DNA from: Clostridium sp. 12(A)
Lineage (GTDB): Bacteria > Bacillota > Clostridia > Lachnospirales > Lachnospiraceae
NCBI GenBank assembly: GCA_000526575.1
Contig: JAGI01000002.1
Span: forward strand, 1,550,001-1,614,000
DNA length: 64,000 nt
Reading direction: 5' to 3'
Positions 9,184 to 17,075 of this stretch are shown in pieces. Below the pieces are notes generated by a model, which did no database searches, was not told the origin of the DNA, and worked only from the letters and a program-made list of their open reading frames with translations. Positions within the stretch are counted from its first letter, which is position 1, and each line of letters begins with the position of its first letter. Position numbers and translations under genes: made by a program.

Positions 9184-11259
9184 CTACTTGATTTTGTAAT
9201 GTATCCAAAGCTTTGGCCTTGTGATCTGGGCCCTTAAATCACATTGCAGACATCTTCCGGCTTCTCCACATGCGGCTGATTCCTTGTAGCACGAATCTAC
9301 GCAGCCTTGTCGTTCGACCTCTAAAAAGCCTTCCGATCTTCCCAAAAATGGATTTGGTGTCACGTCTTTTGTCAGCTTATCTTCAATATCCCCATCCCCA
9401 TTTAACTCCTGGCCAATAACAGAAGCAGCCTTACGTCCTGCAGCAATGGCCTGTACCACGGAATGGGTACCATATACGGCGTCTCCTGCAGCAAATAAAT
9501 CCTCTCTGCCCTTCACTCTGATTTCATCGTCCGTATCAATGAGATTGCCTTTCTTTACCGGAACATCCCATTGCTTTGAAAGCTCTGGCTTTTGTCCCGC
9601 GGCAAAGATAATGGTATCGGCTTTTATCACATGTTCTGAATCAGGCTTTACTTCTAACTGTAATTTCCCGCTTTCATCAAAGGTAAAGGAAGAGACCTCC
9701 TGGCACTTAACCCCTGTGCCCTCATTTTCTGAACCTTCGATTGACAGAAAGGTTCTTCCATTCATCAGTCTGATTCCTTCTTTTAGTCCTTCTGAAATCT
9801 CTTCCTCACTGGCAGTCATGGCTTCCCGGCTTTCCAGACATGCGATTACCACGTCCTTCGCTCCCAGGCGCAGGGCTTGTCTGGCACAGTCAAACGCAAC
9901 ATTTCCACCTCCAAGAACAACTACCTTTTCTCCCACAGACTCTGAGTTTCCTAAGGCTGCTCTTTCTAAGAACTCAATATTTTCATAGACATTGCTGTAA
10001 TCAGCTCCTTCTATCGGCAGACGGTTTCCCTTACCAGCCCCAACTGCCAGTAATATTTTATCAAAACCCTTGCTTTTCAAATCTTCTAAGGATTCTACCT
10101 TTGTATTGGTTAATATGGTGACTCCTGCCCGTTCTATTTCAAGAATCTCTGCCTGGACAGCCGCTCTGGGAAGCCGGTACTTTGGAATTCCTGTAGACAG
10201 CATTCCTCCTGCCACCGGCGATCTCTCAAAGACAGTGACCTCATGGCCCAGCTTAGTGAGATAATACGCAGCGGTAAGACCTGCAGGGCCGCTTCCAATC
10301 ACTGCTACCCGTTTTCCTGTTTTCGGTTTATAGGTCACGTGCTCTCTCCAAAGCCCTTCATCCTTTGCTGCTGCAAACTTCTTAAGCTCACGAATGGACA
10401 GGGACTGGTTGATTTCCTTTCGCCTGCACGCACTTTCACAAAATGCCATACACACATATCCCAGAGAATGGGGAAAGGGTGCTTTTTCTCTTATGGTGGC
10501 AATGGCATCCTGATATCTTCCTTCCTTGATGGCGCGCACGTATTTTGGCACATTCGTATGAATGGGACATTCTGCCTTACAGGGAATCAGTTCAAGGTCC
10601 CGGTTTAAATTCGGCTTAAAGACTCCTTCCTTATCCTGCAAGGCTCCTGTTGGACAGACCTCCACACATGCTCCGCAGAAACGGCAGTTCTCTTCTGCCA
10701 TGGTGTGGTGATTTTTAACGTCAACCATGACCCTGTCATCTTCCGTCATCTCATAATTTAGTACATTAACACCACGTAGCTCCTTACAGGCTCTTACACA
10801 GCGGCCACAGGATACACAACGGTTCAAGTCCCGGACAAACAGTGGATTTTCCGTATTCACCGGCACACTGTTTAATGTTCTTCGAAGCCTTGAGGTGCTG
10901 ACCTCCAGATATTGGATTAAGGACTGTAATTCGCACTTTAAGTATTTGGGACAGGTGGTGCAGTCATCCACATGATTTGCCAGCATCAGTTCCATGGAAA
11001 GACGACGCATGGCATTTAATTTCTCTGTCTTTGTATGTATCACCATTCCATCTTCCACCTGAGTGGTACACGATGTTTTGATTTCACCCCCGCCTTCAAT
11101 CTCTACCACGCAAAGCCTGCATTCGCCTGCATCCGGCAGATCGGGATGATGACACAGATGGGGGATATATAAATCTGCTTCCAAAGCTGCGCTTAGTATG
11201 CTTTTTCCTGGATCAACCTCCAAAGAATATCCATCAATTGTAATTGACACCTTTTCCAT
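9184..11259 (-). CDS. NuoG-like Fe-S domain fused to GltD-like NAD(P)H-dependent flavoprotein
   Basis: About 691 aa. Domains in order: [2Fe-2S] ferredoxin (about 1-80, 'CHHPDLPDAGECRLC' and 'SCTTQ'); NuoG-type His/Cys cluster site (about 85-125, 'HVDDCTTCPKYLKC'); two [4Fe-4S] motifs (CVSCGRCVRAC and CRFCGACVEVC, about 135-205); the GltD N-terminal Fe-S region (CKAECPIHTNVP); the FAD fold GSGPAGLTAA; the NAD(P)H fold GGGNVAFDCA; and the C-terminal 'YAAGDAVYG'. Family knowledge (glutamate synthase small subunit, SfrA-type proteins) indicates NAD(P)H oxidation feeding Fe-S carriers. Start 11259 follows GGAGGGC; 11286 has no better site. First gene of the operon, divergent from a MerR regulator. 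Confidence 0.87.
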   Translation of the reverse strand: MEKVSITIDGYSLEVDPGKSILSAALEADLYIPHLCHHPDLPDAGECRLCVVEIEGGGEIKTSCTTQVEDGMVIHTKTEKLNAMRRLSMELMLANHVDDCTTCPKYLKCELQSLIQYLEVSTSRLRRTLNSVPVNTENPLFVRDLNRCVSCGRCVRACKELRGVNVLNYEMTEDDRVMVDVKNHHTMAEENCRFCGACVEVCPTGALQDKEGVFKPNLNRDLELIPCKAECPIHTNVPKYVRAIKEGRYQDAIATIREKAPFPHSLGYVCMAFCESACRRKEINQSLSIRELKKFAAAKDEGLWREHVTYKPKTGKRVAVIGSGPAGLTAAYYLTKLGHEVTVFERSPVAGGMLSTGIPKYRLPRAAVQAEILEIERAGVTILTNTKVESLEDLKSKGFDKILLAVGAGKGNRLPIEGADYSNVYENIEFLERAALGNSESVGEKVVVLGGGNVAFDCARQALRLGAKDVVIACLESREAMTASEEEISEGLKEGIRLMNGRTFLSIEGSENEGTGVKCQEVSSFTFDESGKLQLEVKPDSEHVIKADTIIFAAGQKPELSKQWDVPVKKGNLIDTDDEIRVKGREDLFAAGDAVYGTHSVVQAIAAGRKAASVIGQELNGDGDIEDKLTKDVTPNPFLGRSEGFLEVERQGCVDSCYKESAACGEAGRCLQCDLRAQITRPKLWIHYKIK

Positions 11260-11304
11260 TAAAGCCCTCCGTTCTCTTCGTTCCATTTGACAAAATAACT
11301 CTTA

Positions 11305-11332
11305 TTGACTCTTTTTATTAATAATCTATAAT
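11305..11332 (+). promoter_or_regulatory. Promoter of the MerR-family gene with palindrome at -10
   Basis: TTGACT (11305-11310), 16-bp spacer, TATAAT (11327-11332). The -10 lies inside the odd-centred palindrome TCTATAATAGA, and AGACTATATGGTCT follows directly; either could be a regulator site in this divergent intergenic region. Confidence 0.6.
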
Positions 11333-11374
11333 AGACTATATGGTCTGCCATAGGGGCAGAGTCAACCAGAAAGT

Positions 11375-12214
11375 GTGAAAAAAATGACAAAACTATATTC
11401 GATTGGGGAAGTATCACGTATTTTAAATATTCCGATAAAGGCACTTCGGAATTATGATCAGATCAACTTGCTGAAACCCTCTCAAACAGACGCTTTTACC
11501 AAGTACCGTTACTATAGCTATGATCAGTTTTTTATTATTGACGTAATCCGTTATTTAAACAAAACACTTAACGTTCCACTGGAAGATATTAAAATATTAA
11601 TCCAGGAAAGCAACGGAATTGATAAATTGTTAACGATTTTAGAGTCCCATCAGAATCAGCTAAATCAAAAAATCAGTGACCTGGAATATTCCAGAAAAGT
11701 GACCGGCAGTCTCATTACTGATTTGAAGCACCGAATGAAATATCCAGAAAAAATTGAAATATTTGAACAGTATCTCCTTACCAGAAATCTATACTATAAT
11801 GAACTGAATGTTTCCATCTATGATCTGGATAAACATGTAAGCCGCAATACCATAGATGGCTTTCATAAAAGCAACAGCGAAACAAATATCATGTGTACAT
11901 ATTATTCCATTCCAGAGCTGAATGCAGACACTCACCTTCAGGTGAAAGGGTTTGGTATCTTTTCCGATCAGAAAATACCTGGACTGTCATGCAGAATTCT
12001 TCCCGAAGGCCGGTATCTGACGAAACGCTTTTTATATTCTGAGGAAAACCTGGTTCTTGCCCTCCATGAGATGATTGAATATACAAAGGAGCGGAATATC
12101 TGCATTGATAATCACGCATACCTGGTCTCTAAAATGGTTAACGTATCCGCAGCTTCCAAGTACAATTACTATATGGATTTACAGCTGCTGCATTTGCTGA
12201 ATGAAAATGAGTAA
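11375..12214 (+). CDS. MerR-family transcriptional regulator with effector-binding domain
   Basis: About 279 aa. The N-terminal MerR helix-turn-helix (about 1-75, 'YSIGEVSRILNIPIKALRNYDQINLL') is followed by a coiled-coil dimerisation helix (about 80-115) and a C-terminal domain resembling BmrR/GyrI ligand-binding regions. The start is GTG 11375 or ATG 11384; neither has a strong ribosome site. It is transcribed away from the redox operon with an 88-115 bp shared upstream region, so control of that operon is the simplest inference. The inducer is unknown. Confidence 0.85.
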   Translation: MKKMTKLYSIGEVSRILNIPIKALRNYDQINLLKPSQTDAFTKYRYYSYDQFFIIDVIRYLNKTLNVPLEDIKILIQESNGIDKLLTILESHQNQLNQKISDLEYSRKVTGSLITDLKHRMKYPEKIEIFEQYLLTRNLYYNELNVSIYDLDKHVSRNTIDGFHKSNSETNIMCTYYSIPELNADTHLQVKGFGIFSDQKIPGLSCRILPEGRYLTKRFLYSEENLVLALHEMIEYTKERNICIDNHAYLVSKMVNVSAASKYNYYMDLQLLHLLNENE

Positions 12215-12219
12215 AAAAT

Positions 12220-12278
12220 ATGACCGGAATGAAAAAGCCTCTTTCATTTTTTGAAAAAAGCTTTTTCATTCCGGTCAT
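12220..12278. terminator. Long perfect hairpin between convergent genes
   Basis: 19-bp perfect arms, ATGACCGGAATGAAAAAGC (12220-12238) and its complement (12260-12278), with a 21-nt loop. It lies between convergent genes. There is no long U-tract after the right arm, so termination is likely but not classical. Confidence 0.65.
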
Positions 12279-12305
12279 CATGGCAAACTTCACTCCCCCA
12301 TGGTA

Positions 12306-12809
12306 TCAGGAAAAAATCAGGTACTGTCTTGGATCAAAGCCCAGTGTTTTAAATTCAGAACACAGATAATCAATGCGCAAAGGCGTTATTTTAATCAGGT
12401 ATAAGGCAGTATGCAATTTTTTTAAGTTCTCCGGCGGAATCATTTTATATGCCAGTAAATCCATGTATTCTGCCGTCCATGGTTCTACAAGCTCGGCAGT
12501 GCCCGTGACCTGCATTCCTCCCAACTGGCCAAAACCAGTATAGCTGTTAAAAATGGCAAGGCAAACATTATGATTTCCTTCCAGTCCCCGAAATTTAAGC
12601 CCGCCTTCAGAAAACAGCCAGAATTTCTTATCCTTAAATTCGTACTCAATGGGAGTACAGCGAACAAAATCGTTACAGCCCGTAGAGAGTGCACAGGTGT
12701 TGTGCCCCTTGATAAATGATTCCATATGCTGCCATAAAGTAATCTCGTCCATTCGGACGGACTCCTTCTCTTTATCCAGCCAATAGCTGGCAGCTTTCTT
12801 ATAATCCAT
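12306..12809 (-). CDS. Pyridoxamine 5'-phosphate oxidase-like flavin-binding protein
   Basis: About 167 aa. The middle of the protein has the split-barrel pattern of the PPOX family ('HNTCALSTGCNDFVRCTPIEYEF', 'NVCLAIFN', 'MQVTGTAELVE'), which usually binds FMN or a related flavin. The N-terminal 30 residues ('DYKKAASYWLDKEKES') are common in clostridial members. Start 12809 follows AAAGGAGG; the longer frame to 12857 has no ribosome site. Single gene between convergent and codirectional neighbours. Substrate unknown. Confidence 0.82.
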   Translation of the reverse strand: MDYKKAASYWLDKEKESVRMDEITLWQHMESFIKGHNTCALSTGCNDFVRCTPIEYEFKDKKFWLFSEGGLKFRGLEGNHNVCLAIFNSYTGFGQLGGMQVTGTAELVEPWTAEYMDLLAYKMIPPENLKKLHTALYLIKITPLRIDYLCSEFKTLGFDPRQYLIFS

Positions 12810-12953
12810 GAAAAATCCTCCTTTGATTTCGTCCAGTACCCACCTGTAAATAACCATATTACTTCATTGTATGTATTTACTTTTCTTGTCATGTGCTCAA
12901 TCATAAGGGCAAAATACAGGATTTCGTCTTTTTATGACAGACCAATCCTGTAT

Positions 12954-13871
12954 TCATCTGCTTCCCGGAACTTCCACATGAAGCTTTCTGTAGTCAGCAG
13001 GACTGACTCCCAGCTGGAGTTTGAAAAACTTTGTAAAGCTGGAAGGTTGATCAAACCCAAGTTTTTCTGCTATCTTATATATTGGTTCCTCGGTGGTAAG
13101 AAGCAGACTTTCAGCAAGCTCCAAAATCTTAAGTTTTATAAATTCCTGAGCTGTTTTTCCGGTTTCCTTCTTCAACATATCGGACAGATAATTAGGGGAG
13201 TACCCCATGGACTTAGCAAGCCCTTTGACCGACGGCATTCCCGACTGTTCCATTGAAGTAACGGTACAAAATTCATTTAACAGGTTGGTGAATCTTACTA
13301 CAGATTCTTTTACCACAGCTGTTCTTGTTATGAATTGTCTTCCATAAAAACGCTTTGCATAATTTAGCAGCACCTCTAGATTGGATAAAATCAGATCGTT
13401 GCTATACGTGTCCAAATTTCCGCTAAACTCTATCTCAATATTTTTTATTGTTCTCTCAATGGTCTCTTTCTCTGTATCAGAGAGATGCAACGCCTCATTT
13501 GCATCGTATTCGAAAAAACTGTATTCCGGCATTTTAGGCCACAAAGAGCTGCCGCGGATCAAATCAGGATGAAAACAAAGCATCCAACCATTGGTTTTTG
13601 CTTCTCCACTCCTTTTTATCTTTGCAATGGTCTGCCCTGGTTTAGTGAATATCAGGCTGCCCTCGTGAAAATCAAAGTATTTTCGCCCATACATCAGTTC
13701 ACAGTCCGGATTATTTTTTAATGAAATCATATAATAATTCATTGTTACCAAAACATTGTAATACTCTTTTCCGGGATTTATCTTGTCCAGGTCAATGAGG
13801 GTAATCAAAGGGTGTTTTGGCTTTTCGCATCCCAGCAGTTCATGTAACACAGAGATTGAATCAATCCTCAT
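12954..13871 (-). CDS. AraC-family transcriptional regulator
   Basis: 305 aa. The N-terminal half is a cupin-like sensing region. The C-terminal ~100 residues form the double helix-turn-helix ('VKGLAKSMGYSPNYLSDMLK' then 'IYKIAEKLGFDQPSSFTKFF', ending 'VSPADYRK'). It is divergent from the iron alcohol dehydrogenase at 14076 with a 204-bp shared intergenic region, which suggests it controls that gene. In many clostridial members of this subfamily the neighbour is a reductase or dehydrogenase. Effector unknown. Confidence 0.88.
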   Translation of the reverse strand: MRIDSISVLHELLGCEKPKHPLITLIDLDKINPGKEYYNVLVTMNYYMISLKNNPDCELMYGRKYFDFHEGSLIFTKPGQTIAKIKRSGEAKTNGWMLCFHPDLIRGSSLWPKMPEYSFFEYDANEALHLSDTEKETIERTIKNIEIEFSGNLDTYSNDLILSNLEVLLNYAKRFYGRQFITRTAVVKESVVRFTNLLNEFCTVTSMEQSGMPSVKGLAKSMGYSPNYLSDMLKKETGKTAQEFIKLKILELAESLLLTTEEPIYKIAEKLGFDQPSSFTKFFKLQLGVSPADYRKLHVEVPGSR

Positions 13872-14075
13872 AATTGCACATTCACCTCTTTTCTTTTTTC
13901 TCTATTCCGCTTTCTATTATACACATTTCTTATGCTCTGTAACATATCCAAATCAACGATGTATATTTGTAATTGGGATAAATAAATCTGTAATCAGAAT
14001 ATGGTCTCCTAAAGAATTTCAGTTTAACATTAGAACAGGAACAAAGAGATTGCCCATGTAAAGGAGATTGAATGA

Positions 14076-15221
14076 ATGAAAGATTTTATAAGTTATAATC
14101 CAACAAAAGTGGAATTTGGCAGAGATAAGGAAAACTTCATTGGCAGCTACATGATGCCTTACGAGGTTAAAAAGGTTTTAATCGTTTACGGCTCAAAGCG
14201 CATTAAAGATACCGGCCTGTTTGACAGGGCCACTAAATCCTTAACAGAGAATGGCATTGAATTTATAGAGCTTTCGGGAATAAAAAGTAATCCCGTTATC
14301 AGTAAGGCAAGAGAAGGGATTCATTTTGCTAAGGAAAATAACATTGATGCCATCCTTGCTATAGGAGGAGGATCCGTCATTGATACTGCCAAAGTCATTG
14401 CAGCCGGAGCCTTATACGATGGTGATCCCTGGGATCTGTGCACCTATAAAAAATCTCCGGAATCAGCCCTTAAGCTATTTGTTATTCTGACACAATCAGC
14501 CGCTGGCAGCGAGACGAACTCTACGGCTGTCATCGGAAATGAGGAAACGAAGGAAAAATTAGGATTTAACAGTTTGGCTTCTTTTCCTGTGGTTTCAGTC
14601 ATAAACCCTGAATTGCAGTCAACTGTCACCAGTAATTACCTTGCTTATTCTGCTGTTGATATTGCCTCACACTGCCTGGATCTTTATTTTACTGCTACTT
14701 ACCTTCCTGATTTTACGGCTGACCATATTGAAACTATAGTGAAAACTGTAATCCGTACAACAGACCTGCTACTTGAAGACCCGGAAGATTACAATGCCAG
14801 AAGTGAATTTATCTGGGCTGCGTCACTAGCCTTAGACGGAAGTACGCGGGCAGGGGTGGAAGGCAACCGCTTTGACACCCATCTAATTGAGCACTCTCTT
14901 TCTGCCTTATACGATGTTCCTCATGGAGCTGGCCTGGCCGTAGTTCTTCCCTCATGGATGAACTGGCAAATGCCAATGAACCCGGAACGGTATAAAAGAT
15001 TTGCTCGTAATGTATTTGGTTGCTCCACAGCCAGAGAAGGAATTGAGGCATTTAAAAACTGGATCATAAGCATTGGCGCTCCTGTTACTCTCGAAGAAAT
15101 TGGTATATCTAAAAAAGATGTCCATAAAATTGCTGTTCACATCTTCCAGATCATTGAATTATCAGGAATGCAGTCATTATTGCCAATTGAAACATTAGAA
15201 GAATTATTAAATCAGATGTAA
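14076..15221 (+). CDS. Iron-containing alcohol dehydrogenase (butanol dehydrogenase / YqhD-like)
   Basis: 381 aa, normal family length. The NAD(P)-binding region has 'AIGGGSVIDTAK' (about residue 100). The metal-binding helices are visible as 'SAVDIASHCLDLYF' (Asp and His) and 'HLIEHSLSALYDVPHGAGLAVVLP' (two His), the expected Asp-His-His-His set. Family members reduce aldehydes or ketones with NAD(P)H. AAGGAG lies 8 nt before ATG 14076; an ATG four bases upstream is in another frame. Likely controlled by the divergent AraC protein. Confidence 0.9.
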   Translation: MKDFISYNPTKVEFGRDKENFIGSYMMPYEVKKVLIVYGSKRIKDTGLFDRATKSLTENGIEFIELSGIKSNPVISKAREGIHFAKENNIDAILAIGGGSVIDTAKVIAAGALYDGDPWDLCTYKKSPESALKLFVILTQSAAGSETNSTAVIGNEETKEKLGFNSLASFPVVSVINPELQSTVTSNYLAYSAVDIASHCLDLYFTATYLPDFTADHIETIVKTVIRTTDLLLEDPEDYNARSEFIWAASLALDGSTRAGVEGNRFDTHLIEHSLSALYDVPHGAGLAVVLPSWMNWQMPMNPERYKRFARNVFGCSTAREGIEAFKNWIISIGAPVTLEEIGISKKDVHKIAVHIFQIIELSGMQSLLPIETLEELLNQM

Positions 15222-15371
15222 AGTGACTGTTTTTGAAAACATAGGCCTGATATGATATACCTTAGTTATCTTAGCCAATGCAGAATTATTTAAACCACAA
15301 TCCAGATTTGAAAAAGAACTTTCTATTCATGATAGAATCAAAACCAGAGATATTCCGTAAACTATAGAAAA

Positions 15372-15420
15372 GAGCTTGACGCCCAATGATAAAAATCAGT
15401 GGACGTCAAGCTCCTTTTTA
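15372..15420. terminator. Bidirectional terminator of adh and the DUF2812 gene
   Basis: GAGCTTGACG (15372-15381) pairs with CGTCAAGCTC (15404-15413). A T-rich tract follows on both strands. The hairpin overlaps the last codons of the minus-strand DUF2812 gene. Confidence 0.75.
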
Positions 15421-16010
15421 TAGAGATCCTTCGCTTTAAAGGACCAATATCCATATAAAATTGCCATAAAGAAAAAGAGTATCATCGGCGCAACCCTCAA
15501 AATTACAAAGGGTGTTTCAAAGAGAAATGCCTTCCAAAACAGGGAACCAGGCATATCCCAAAGCCCGGGAGTAAAATACCAGCTTTTCACATTCCAGATT
15601 TTCCAGTTATCTGAATTTAATAGAAACAGCCAGGTGATCATTAACATCAGGGAAGCAAAGCATTGGGAGGAATACCGTTTGTACCGTCCAGCTTTCGATT
15701 CTTTATCTGAAAATATATCATCTGTTTGTGCTCTCCCTGGTATGGGAAGAAAGTATTGGGAACCGGAATAACGAGTTCCGTAAACATGTTCCCAGCCTGC
15801 GTCCTCAAATAAGGCAAAATAGTCCTCAAACTGCTTTTTGCCAGAAAATGTACGGTAATCAATTCTGTAACTGAGACTTTGTGGTTCCGCTTCCCGAAAC
15901 GTATATACGCCAAGGGTATTGTATTTTTCCAGATAGTATCCCTGTTGTGCCATATCATTCAAAAACTTTTCTTCATTTACAAAGTCTGGAATAATTTTAA
16001 ATTTTTTCAT
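15396..16010 (-). CDS. DUF2812 membrane protein paired with PadR regulator
   Basis: 204 aa. The N-terminal ~95 residues match the DUF2812 pattern ('FVNEEKFLNDMAQQGYYLEKY', 'YRIDYRTF', 'FEDAGWEHVYG'). Two hydrophobic helices (about 120-138 and 170-192) place it in the membrane. Its ATG overlaps the PadR stop as ATGA, so the two are co-translated. PadR-DUF2812 pairs are frequent in Firmicutes and often respond to membrane or drug stress; the biochemical role of DUF2812 is not known. Confidence 0.85.
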   Translation of the reverse strand: MKKFKIIPDFVNEEKFLNDMAQQGYYLEKYNTLGVYTFREAEPQSLSYRIDYRTFSGKKQFEDYFALFEDAGWEHVYGTRYSGSQYFLPIPGRAQTDDIFSDKESKAGRYKRYSSQCFASLMLMITWLFLLNSDNWKIWNVKSWYFTPGLWDMPGSLFWKAFLFETPFVILRVAPMILFFFMAILYGYWSFKAKDLYKKELDVH

Positions 16011-16333
16011 CGTTCCTTGCCTCCAAGCTCTATTCCTTCTGATATTTGAATCAGGTGTCTTAACCGCTCAATTTCTAGTTTCAATAACTCTTTTCCATCC
16101 GGGGTCAGAGTATAAACCCTGCGGCGTTTGTCTTCGCTTTTCACTTCAATAATCAGTTTCTGCTTTAATAAATTTTCTATGGCTCCGTAAAGTGTTCCAG
16201 CAGCTACCTTTACTTTGTTTTCGCTTAATAACTCAACGTTCTGCATGATGGCATAGCCATGGGACGGAGTTGCCAGAGACAGCATAATGTAAAATGTCGT
16301 TTCTGTGAGAGGTAACAGCTTGTTATAATTCAT
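16007..16333 (-). CDS. PadR-family transcriptional regulator
   Basis: About 108 aa, the short PadR form: winged helix ('YIMLSLATPSHGYAIMQNVELLSENKVKVAAGTLYGAIENLLKQKLI') plus one C-terminal dimerisation helix. Start 16333 is preferred because AGGAG lies 7 nt upstream; the ATG two codons earlier is only 1 nt from it. Preceded by a consensus sigma-A promoter whose spacer contains an inverted repeat matching another downstream, which indicates autoregulation. Confidence 0.9.
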   Translation of the reverse strand: MNYNKLLPLTETTFYIMLSLATPSHGYAIMQNVELLSENKVKVAAGTLYGAIENLLKQKLIIEVKSEDKRRRVYTLTPDGKELLKLEIERLRHLIQISEGIELGGKER

Positions 16334-16360
16334 TATCATTCTCCTTTATATCGTACGCCT

Positions 16361-16414
16361 ATATACAGTTTCACTGTACATTTTGATTATATATCGTCAA
16401 ACTGTATATGTCAA
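16361..16414 (-). promoter_or_regulatory. Consensus promoter and PadR operator of the padR-DUF2812 operon
   Basis: Minus strand: TTGACA (plus TGTCAA 16409-16414), 17-bp spacer, TATAAT (plus ATTATA 16386-16391). Inverted repeat ATATACAGTTT (16361-16371) / AAACTGTATAT (16399-16409) brackets the -10 and start site, and ACAGTTTCACTGT (16365-16377) is a second compact palindrome. One half-site lies in the spacer. Confidence 0.75.
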
Positions 16415-16457
16415 GTAAAAAAAATAAGGTTGATATATAAAGTGCGGTTAAAATAAA

Positions 16458-16490
16458 AAAGTCCAGTCATAATTAATGTGACTGGGCTTT
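16458..16490 (-). terminator. Terminator of the coat/alcohol dehydrogenase operon
   Basis: AAAGTCCAGTCA pairs with TGACTGGGCTTT (one G-U pair), 9-nt loop, followed on the minus strand by a T-rich run. It lies 17 bp after the CotF-like stop. Confidence 0.8.
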
Positions 16491-16506
16491 CCTTTATGGT
16501 ATATTA

Positions 16507-16812
16507 CTATTTACTTTTTGTTTCACTTAATTCAATTGCAACTTTTGAGACCTTTAAAATTTCCTTTTTTTGCTCCTGGATATCATACGCATGATAAAAT
16601 CCTTTTTCCACCATATAGTTTGATATGACTTCCTGGGTGTCCAGGACATCGTTTAGCTGCTTTTTAAGAATCTCTCTTATTTCAGGTGAAGTGACCTCGG
16701 TAATTGCAATGCCATAATTCTGAATTGCGCTTTTGAGGGAAGTAACAAAATCAGTTACAATAATCTGATCGGTAAGACCTGCCATATGGGCAAATCCGCT
16801 TAATACGGTCAT
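16507..16812 (-). CDS. CotF-family spore coat protein (C-terminal-half type)
   Basis: 101 aa, mostly alpha-helical. The pattern 'TDFVTSLKSAIQNYGIAITEVTSPEIREILKKQLNDVLDTQEVISNYMVEKGFYHAYD' is the CotF/COG5577 helix-bundle signature (helix, conserved Pro-Glu-hR, then 'KGFYHAYD'). Its ATG overlaps the stop of the 88-aa gene upstream as ATGA. Family members are spore coat components, so sporulation expression is expected. A paralogous arrangement lies at 18223-18807. Confidence 0.8.
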   Translation of the reverse strand: MTVLSGFAHMAGLTDQIIVTDFVTSLKSAIQNYGIAITEVTSPEIREILKKQLNDVLDTQEVISNYMVEKGFYHAYDIQEQKKEILKVSKVAIELSETKSK

Positions 16813-17075
16813 GTTTCATTCCCCCCATCTTCTGTAAAATGATTTATAGTTTCTACGCCTCTTACGGTTGACTGTTCCATAAGGCCTCTCAGCTCCTTTA
16901 CATGGCTTTCACAAACCCCTGCATCTTTTAATAGAATTTCTTTTAAATCCGGATCTGCAATCATGGGGGACATGAGGAGTGTTTTAGACAGGCTCAGGCT
17001 TTTTAATATCAAAAGTTCATTTAGCTGAAGTGTTTCGTTTGGCATTATCATATTGATCTGTTTTCCTCCTGTCAT
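16809..17075 (-). CDS. Small CotF-like helical protein (N-terminal-half type)
   Basis: 88 aa. 'NETLQLNELLILKSLSLSKTLLMSPMIADPDLKEILLKDAGVCESHVKELRGLM' resembles the first helices of CotF-like coat proteins and aligns with the 70-aa protein at 18595-18807 ('NETMQIHELLNLKTVCMTSSKL'). ATG 17075 overlaps the dehydrogenase stop as ATGA; an internal AGGAGG could instead serve a start at 17051. Translationally coupled on both sides (ATGA overlaps). Probably forms a helical bundle with its downstream partner; this is inference. Confidence 0.68.
   Translation of the reverse strand: MTGGKQINMIMPNETLQLNELLILKSLSLSKTLLMSPMIADPDLKEILLKDAGVCESHVKELRGLMEQSTVRGVETINHFTEDGGNET

Noticed and set aside
8763-9191. 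Plus-strand open frame of 142 codons opposite the Fe-S protein gene
   Set aside because: It is antisense to a well-supported ferredoxin-type gene, has no ribosome site, and its residues are Ser/Pro-rich in the manner of shadow frames.
9446-9988. Plus-strand 180-codon open frame opposite the GltD-like gene
   Set aside because: Antisense to the NAD(P)H-binding part of a clearly real gene; composition is shadow-like and no family motif is visible.
15240-15358. Short protein-like frame on the plus strand after the iron alcohol dehydrogenase ('ANAELFKPQSRFEKEL')
   Set aside because: No start codon with a ribosome site and no recognised family; it might be a worn remnant, but that cannot be supported.
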